From the NCBI GenBank assembly GCA_021811525.1, contig JAJZOK010000006.1, forward strand, positions 1 to 9,364: a stretch of DNA of 9,364 nucleotides, given 5' to 3'. Each line of letters begins with the position of its first letter. Position 1 is the first letter of the stretch. The DNA is from Thermoplasmata archaeon. GTDB lineage: Archaea > Thermoplasmatota > Thermoplasmata > Thermoplasmatales > Thermoplasmataceae. Both the position numbers and the translations under genes were made by a program. The notes beneath the pieces are model-generated. The model was given only the letters and a program-made list of their open reading frames with translations. It had not been told where the DNA came from and ran no database searches. Shown here piece after piece: positions 5,003 to 9,364 of this stretch.

Positions 5003-7388
5003 CAGAACCTTCGACTCTTGAGACTTCGAGAACCCAGTCGCCCTCACCAACATCAATAAGCTTTACGCCAGAAGTTACCCTGGACTGGCTCTTGATGCCG
5101 CTGACTTTGAGCCTGATGGTCTTCTCATTCTTTGTGACTACCATGATGTCGTCGTCTCTTCCCACTGGTATGGCCTTTACAAGCCTCCCGGTTCTTTCAC
5201 TCTTCTTGAACACCAGTATCCCTGAAGATCCCCTGTGGTGAACAGAGAATTCTGCCAGTGGAGTCCTCTTTCCAATCCCAAACTCCGATATGGTGAGGAT
5301 TTCCTGGTCGTCATCAGCTATGAATCCAGTGATCACGTAGTCGGCGTCCTTAAGGCGCATTGCCCTTACTCCCCTGGATGACCGGCCGGTTCCCCTGACC
5401 TCAGAGAGCTTGAATACAGCACCCTTGCCCTGGTTTGAAATGACAACGACATTTTTCCCGCCAGTTGTTGATTCAACTGCAACTACTTCGTCATCCTCTG
5501 CAAGAGTGATGATCTTGAGGCCAGATGCCCTCATGATGAAGAGATTGGTTGCCAAGGTCTTCTTTATGAAGCCATTCCTGGTCATTATCACAAGATCAGA
5601 TTTCTTGTTCTCAGGAGATTTCATTATCTGCTTGATGGTCTCCCCTTCAGACAGGGGCAGATAGGTGGAGGCTGTAACGCCCACAGATTTCCTGCCCTTC
5701 TTTTCAATCTCGTAAGCCTTTGACTTCAGTACCCGTCCCGTGTTTGTGAAGAAGAAAATGTCATCGTGGGAACTGCAAGAAACAATGCTCTTGATGCTGT
5801 CCTCTCTTCTTGTGGATGTTATGATGCCTTTCCCTCCACGGCGCTGTGCACGGTATTCTTCCAGTGATACTCTCTTGAGAAGGTTACCTTCGCTCAGGAT
5901 CAGGACATCGTCCTCCTTTGGTATTAGATCTTCAATAGATCTGCCTTTCATCTGCTTGTAGGTGATCTTGGACCTTCTTTTGTCACCGTATTTCTTGGAA
6001 AGGTCAAGCATTTCCTGCTTGATTATTCGCTTCCTCTTGCCCTCATTTGAAAGAAGATCTTCGAAGGATGCAATCTTTGCACGGACTTCGGCCAGTTCTT
6101 CCAGAACTTTTGAAACTTCTAGAGTAGTGAGCTTCTGCAGCCTCAGGTCAAGGATGGCATTGGTCTGGATTTCGTCGATGCCCAGCGCTTTCATCAGTTT
6201 TGCCCTTGCGTCGGGTACATCCTTGGCCTTCCTGATGATCTCTATGACATGGTCTATGTCCTCAAGGGCCCTTGAAAGTCCGAGAAGTATGTGTTCCCTT
6301 TCCCTGAGTTTCTTGAGTTCAAATTCCGACCTTTTGACAATAACTTCAAGCCTGTGGTCAATGAAAGTCTGGACCATGCCCTTCAGGTTTAGGGTCCTGG
6401 GCTGGTTATTCACCAGAACCAGGTTTATGATACCGAAAGATGATTCAAGTTCAGTGTGCTCATAAAGCTGGTTAAGTATTAGGCCTTTCATGTCCTCATC
6501 CCTGACCTTTATTACTATGCGCATGCCTGTCCTGTCGCTTTCATCCCTGATGTCAGTTATACCCTTGAGAACCTCATTCTTAACATGTTCAGCAACATTC
6601 TGGATGAAAACGGCCTTGTTCACATTGTATGGCAGGCTCTTGATTATGATATGCTTGGGGTCTTTCATATCAACTTCTCCCTGGGATACGACCTTGCCTC
6701 TTCCCTTGGTATAAGCGTCTACCAGTTCAGGGGTGTAGAATGAAATCCCTCCACCTGGGAAATCCGGCCCCTTTACGAACTTAAGGAGATCCTCGACCTC
6801 GTATTCCGGATTGTCAAGTGCATAGGTAATTGCATTGCAGACTTCGTTAAGGTTGTGCGGCGGCATGTTGGTCGCCATTCCAACGGCAATGCCTGAACTA
6901 CCGTTAATGAGAAGGTTGGGCACTTTTGTGGGGAAGTATTCCGGTTCTTCAAGGGATCCATCAAAGTTTAGCATGAATGGGACAGTGTTCTTGTCAATGT
7001 CCTCCAGCATTTCCTCTGAAAGCCTTGCCATTCTTGCCTCAGTATACCTCATGGCTCCTGGCGAATCCCCATCAATCGAACCGAAGTTTCCCTGCCCATC
7101 GATCAATGGATACCTGAATGAAAAGTCCTGGGCCATCCTTGCAAGAGCATCATAAATTGCAGTGTCACCGTGCGGATGATACTTACCCATGGCTTCTCCA
7201 ACAATTCTTGCCGACTTCTTGTACGGCTTGTCATGAGTGAAACCAAGCTCACTCATAGCAAACAAAATTTTCCGTTGAACTGGTTTCAGGCCATCCCGCA
7301 CTTCCGGGAGTGCCCTTGATACAATAACGCTCATGGCGTATTCTAAGTATGATTGTTTGATCTCGTTTTCAATAGGTCTTTTTTCCAT
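4992..7388 (-). CDS. gyrA: DNA gyrase subunit A
   Basis: A 798-residue type IIA topoisomerase breakage-reunion subunit which, with GyrB, introduces negative supercoils using ATP. The winged-helix region carries K-Y-H-P-H-G-D at 69-75 and the active-site Tyr115 in A-M-R-Y-T-E-A-R-M, equivalent to E. coli Tyr122 with a constant offset of 7. The DNA-intercalating isoleucine is I167 in G-S-S-G-I-A-V-G. The quinolone-determining positions are Thr76 (E. coli Ser83) and Asp80 (Asp87). A coiled-coil stretch spans about 350-470. The C-terminal six-bladed beta-pinwheel begins near 490 and has a perfect GyrA box, QRRGGKG, at 515-521, which separates gyrase from topoisomerase IV. The ATG at 7388 has a good SD, GAGGT, 6 nt upstream, overlapping the gyrB stop. 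The 9-nt gap to gyrB indicates cotranscription and translational coupling. Confidence 0.98.
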   Translation of the reverse strand: MEKRPIENEIKQSYLEYAMSVIVSRALPEVRDGLKPVQRKILFAMSELGFTHDKPYKKSARIVGEAMGKYHPHGDTAIYDALARMAQDFSFRYPLIDGQGNFGSIDGDSPGAMRYTEARMARLSEEMLEDIDKNTVPFMLNFDGSLEEPEYFPTKVPNLLINGSSGIAVGMATNMPPHNLNEVCNAITYALDNPEYEVEDLLKFVKGPDFPGGGISFYTPELVDAYTKGRGKVVSQGEVDMKDPKHIIIKSLPYNVNKAVFIQNVAEHVKNEVLKGITDIRDESDRTGMRIVIKVRDEDMKGLILNQLYEHTELESSFGIINLVLVNNQPRTLNLKGMVQTFIDHRLEVIVKRSEFELKKLREREHILLGLSRALEDIDHVIEIIRKAKDVPDARAKLMKALGIDEIQTNAILDLRLQKLTTLEVSKVLEELAEVRAKIASFEDLLSNEGKRKRIIKQEMLDLSKKYGDKRRSKITYKQMKGRSIEDLIPKEDDVLILSEGNLLKRVSLEEYRAQRRGGKGIITSTRREDSIKSIVSCSSHDDIFFFTNTGRVLKSKAYEIEKKGRKSVGVTASTYLPLSEGETIKQIMKSPENKKSDLVIMTRNGFIKKTLATNLFIMRASGLKIITLAEDDEVVAVESTTGGKNVVVISNQGKGAVFKLSEVRGTGRSSRGVRAMRLKDADYVITGFIADDDQEILTISEFGIGKRTPLAEFSVHHRGSSGILVFKKSERTGRLVKAIPVGRDDDIMVVTKNEKTIRLKVSGIKSQSRVTSGVKLIDVGEGDWVLEVSRVEGSDDQ

Positions 7389-7400
7389 TTTTTAACCTCA
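7389..7400 (-). promoter_or_regulatory. gyrA Shine-Dalgarno overlapping the gyrB stop codon
   Basis: On the reverse strand the gyrB stop TGA (7400-7398) is part of TGAGGT, a strong match to the archaeal/bacterial SD consensus. TAAAAA and the gyrA ATG follow. The SD core GAGGT ends 6 nt before the start. Ribosomes finishing gyrB would be at the gyrA initiation site, a simple way to keep the two subunits in balance. Confidence 0.7.
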
Positions 7401-9338
7401 CAGGTCTATATTGGTGACGTACCTGGCATTCTCTTCGATGAATTTCCTTCTCGGCTCAACTTTGTCACCCATAAGTATGGAGAAGAGCCTGTCTGCATAA
7501 GCGCCGTCCTCGATCGAAACTTCCACTAATTTTCTAGTATCAGGGTTCATAGTAGTGTCCCACAACTGCTCCGGGTTCATTTCTCCCAAACCCTTGAACC
7601 TCTGGGTAATTGCATTTGCCCCCATTTTTGAGGCAACTTTGTCCTTGTCTTTCTCAGAATAGACGTATTCCACTTTTTCCCCTTTCTGGATCCTGTAAAG
7701 CGGCGGTTGGGCGAAGTATATCTTCCCGTTTGTAATTAGTTCCCTCGAAAATCTGTAAAAGAATGTCAGCAGAAGTGTTCGGATGTGTGCGCCGTCCACA
7801 TCAGCATCTGTCATGATTATGATTTTCCCATATCTTAGCTTTGAAAGGTCAAGGTCTTCCTTGATGCTCGTCCCCATTGCTGTGATTAGATCTCGTATGA
7901 TTGCATTCTCGAGAGTCTTGACATCTGTGGCCTTTTCCACATTGAGGATCTTCCCCCTCAGGGGCAGAATAGCCTGGAATTCCCTGTTCCTGGCCTGCTT
8001 AGCAGTGCCTCCTGCAGAGTTACCCTCCACAATGTAAAGTTCCGTTCTGGTGCTGTCGTTGGAAGAGCAGTCCGCAAGCTTCCCCGGAAGGCCACCGCCT
8101 TCAAGAGCTGATTTTCTCCTCACAAGGTCCCTTGCCTTTCTTGAAGCTTCCCTCGCAGCAGCAGCTGCAAGTGCCCTCTTGACAATCAGATCGGCAATGT
8201 TTGGATAGGATTCGAAGTACTCCCTGAGATATGTTTCAGTAACCGATTGAACCATTCCCCTGGCTTCGCTGTTTCCTAGCTTTGACTTTGTCTGTCCCTC
8301 AAATTGCGGCTCAGCTATCTTGATGTGCAGAACAGCAACAATGCCTTCCCTTACGTCATCTCCTGTGATGGCCTCAACACCCTTTACCATGTTCTTGTTC
8401 TTGGCATAGTCCTGTATAGCCCTTGAGAGACCTGCCCTGAATCCAGCAACATGTGTTCCGCCTTCTATTGTGTTGATGTTATTGACAAAACTTTCAATGC
8501 TCTCAGAAACGCCTGTATTATACTGGAAGGCGAACTCCACGATCCCGTTTTCAAGTTCCACCTTGTTGGAAATTGGTTCCTTGTGGACGGAATTATATCC
8601 TTCACCCAGGTACTCCACAAATGCGGAAAGGCCACCTTCGAAATGCAAGGTTTCTTTCTGCTCTGTCCTCTGGTCCTCTATAGTTATGCTGATTCCGGGA
8701 TTCAGGAATGCAAGGTCCCTGGTTCTCTCAAGGATGGTGGAAAACGAGAAATCCACTGTTTCAAAAATTTCAGGGTCCGGGTAGAACCATATAATGGTCC
8801 CATGGGATTTTTCAAGCTGGATTGAGACATTTTTCATGTCTTCAGGTGGGTTCTTTGTGAACTCAGAAGTCTTCATGGATTCGAGTTTGGTTACAGGCGC
8901 TCCCTGCTTGAATGTCTCGAAGTATACCTCGTTCCCTTTCTTGACTATTGCAGTAAGCCTCGAGGAAAGCGCATTAACCACATGTACACCCACTCCGTGA
9001 AGACCTCCGGTGATCTTGTAGACTTTCTTGTCAAATTTAGCACCGCTGTGCAGTTCTGTAAGGACTATCTCAAGGCCAGGCCTGTTATACTTGGGGTGCA
9101 GGTCAACAGGGATCCCTCTTCCGTCATCCTCAACGCTGATTGAAGTGTCTTTGTATATGGTTATATAAATGCCCTTGGCAACACCAGCGTTAGCTTCGTC
9201 AACGCTGTTGTCGACTACTTCATAGACGAGGTGGTGTAGGCCACGCTCATCAGTTGAGCCAATATACATTCCGGGAACTTTTCTTACAGCTTTCAGTCCT
9301 TCTAGAATCTGTATCTGAGATGAATCATAATTTTCCAT
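7398..9338 (-). CDS. gyrB: DNA gyrase subunit B
   Basis: The ATPase/TOPRIM subunit of gyrase, 646 residues from ATG 9338. This is the short form, like Bacillus GyrB, without the roughly 170-residue insert of E. coli GyrB. The GHKL ATPase shows E40 and N44 in Y-E-V-V-D-N, D-D-G-R-G-I-P at 71-77, G-G-L-H-G-V-G at 111-117 and the transducer lysine K351 in Q-T-K-S-K. The TOPRIM domain has E-G-N-S-A-G-G at 438-444 and the metal-binding aspartates D511, D513 and D515 in D-A-D-V-D-G. The C-terminal R-F-K-G-L-G-E-M-N at 580-588 is typical of GyrB/ParE. I chose ATG 9338. A TTG at 9356 would add six residues, but the A/T stretch 9364-9355 sits where a TATA box for a leaderless start at 9338 would be; it is cut by the window edge. 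First gene of the gyrase operon. Confidence 0.98.
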   Translation of the reverse strand: MENYDSSQIQILEGLKAVRKVPGMYIGSTDERGLHHLVYEVVDNSVDEANAGVAKGIYITIYKDTSISVEDDGRGIPVDLHPKYNRPGLEIVLTELHSGAKFDKKVYKITGGLHGVGVHVVNALSSRLTAIVKKGNEVYFETFKQGAPVTKLESMKTSEFTKNPPEDMKNVSIQLEKSHGTIIWFYPDPEIFETVDFSFSTILERTRDLAFLNPGISITIEDQRTEQKETLHFEGGLSAFVEYLGEGYNSVHKEPISNKVELENGIVEFAFQYNTGVSESIESFVNNINTIEGGTHVAGFRAGLSRAIQDYAKNKNMVKGVEAITGDDVREGIVAVLHIKIAEPQFEGQTKSKLGNSEARGMVQSVTETYLREYFESYPNIADLIVKRALAAAAAREASRKARDLVRRKSALEGGGLPGKLADCSSNDSTRTELYIVEGNSAGGTAKQARNREFQAILPLRGKILNVEKATDVKTLENAIIRDLITAMGTSIKEDLDLSKLRYGKIIIMTDADVDGAHIRTLLLTFFYRFSRELITNGKIYFAQPPLYRIQKGEKVEYVYSEKDKDKVASKMGANAITQRFKGLGEMNPEQLWDTTMNPDTRKLVEVSIEDGAYADRLFSILMGDKVEPRRKFIEENARYVTNIDL

Positions 9339-9354
9339 TGAATTTACCACTTCC

Positions 9355-9364
9355 AAAATTAAAT
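9355..9364 (-). promoter_or_regulatory. Possible TATA-like box upstream of gyrB (truncated)
   Basis: On the reverse strand ATTTAATTTT at 9364-9355 lies 17-26 nt before ATG 9338. Its upstream half would be centred near -26, but the window stops there, so the box and any BRE cannot be judged. Confidence 0.25.

Noticed and set aside
5962..6465. Forward 167-codon open frame inside gyrA
   Set aside because: It lies wholly antisense to the well-conserved gyrA coiled-coil region. Its translation is Ser/Leu/Arg-rich with no domain, as expected from reading a Lys/Glu/Leu-rich gene backwards.
8451..8825. Forward 124-codon open frame inside gyrB, and another of 104 codons in a different frame
   Set aside because: Both are antisense to conserved gyrB sequence, have no promoter or SD signal, and show no protein family features.
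1..9364. CRISPR arrays, tRNA/rRNA genes, insertion sequences, inteins
   Set aside because: I saw no regularly spaced repeats, cloverleaf, transposase or terminal repeats, or splicing motifs. The gyrase genes, which can carry inteins in other organisms, are uninterrupted.

Overview
The window reads as chromosome of an archaeon, most likely of the Thermoplasmata (Thermoplasmatales-like). The evidence is indirect. Several genes have no Shine-Dalgarno (SD) sequence but an A/T-rich TATA-like box about 26 nt before the start codon, the pattern of leaderless archaeal transcripts. Genes inside the operon instead carry GAGGT/AGGTG-type SD sequences. There are two very small stand-alone AbrB-fold proteins. 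A bacterial-type gyrase sits beside archaeal-style metabolic genes, and archaeal gyrase is known mainly from euryarchaeal lineages that acquired it from bacteria. No 16S rRNA or other marker is present, so the lineage is an inference.

Left part (1-1202): an A/T-rich, loosely packed region. It holds a forward AbrB-like regulator (143-325), a reverse protein of unknown function (848-492) and a second reverse AbrB-like protein (1117-950). The gaps of roughly 85-170 nt contain small inverted or direct repeats that could be operators. Neither AbrB-like gene has a recognisable toxin partner.

Middle (1203-2995): a reverse PaiB-family FMN-binding protein (1811-1203) diverges from a small forward zinc-ribbon protein (1895-2155). 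A forward aldo/keto reductase (2192-2995) follows after 36 nt. That 36-nt junction carries a cluster of short complementary repeats overlapping the stop codon, a TATA-like stretch and a possible SD.

Right part (2974-9338): a compact reverse-strand cluster runs gyrB, gyrA, homoserine dehydrogenase, then an MBL-fold hydrolase with a C-terminal winged-helix-like region. Junctions are a 9-nt gap, an overlap or 4-nt gap, and a gap of a few tens of nt, so these four are probably cotranscribed. The gyrase subunits form the A2B2 enzyme that supercoils DNA using ATP. All key catalytic residues and the GyrA box are intact, so it should be a true supercoiling gyrase. Homoserine dehydrogenase serves the aspartate-family (threonine/methionine) pathway and has no obvious functional tie to gyrase. 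The MBL gene converges on the aldo/keto reductase gene and their 3' ends overlap by 22 bp.

I found no tRNA or rRNA genes, CRISPR array, insertion sequence or broken gene. The window is mostly ordinary core genome. The more unusual material is the nested repeats ahead of the aldo/keto reductase, the promoter-region repeats near the small regulators, the unknown 118-residue protein, and the coupling of gyrase with amino-acid biosynthesis.
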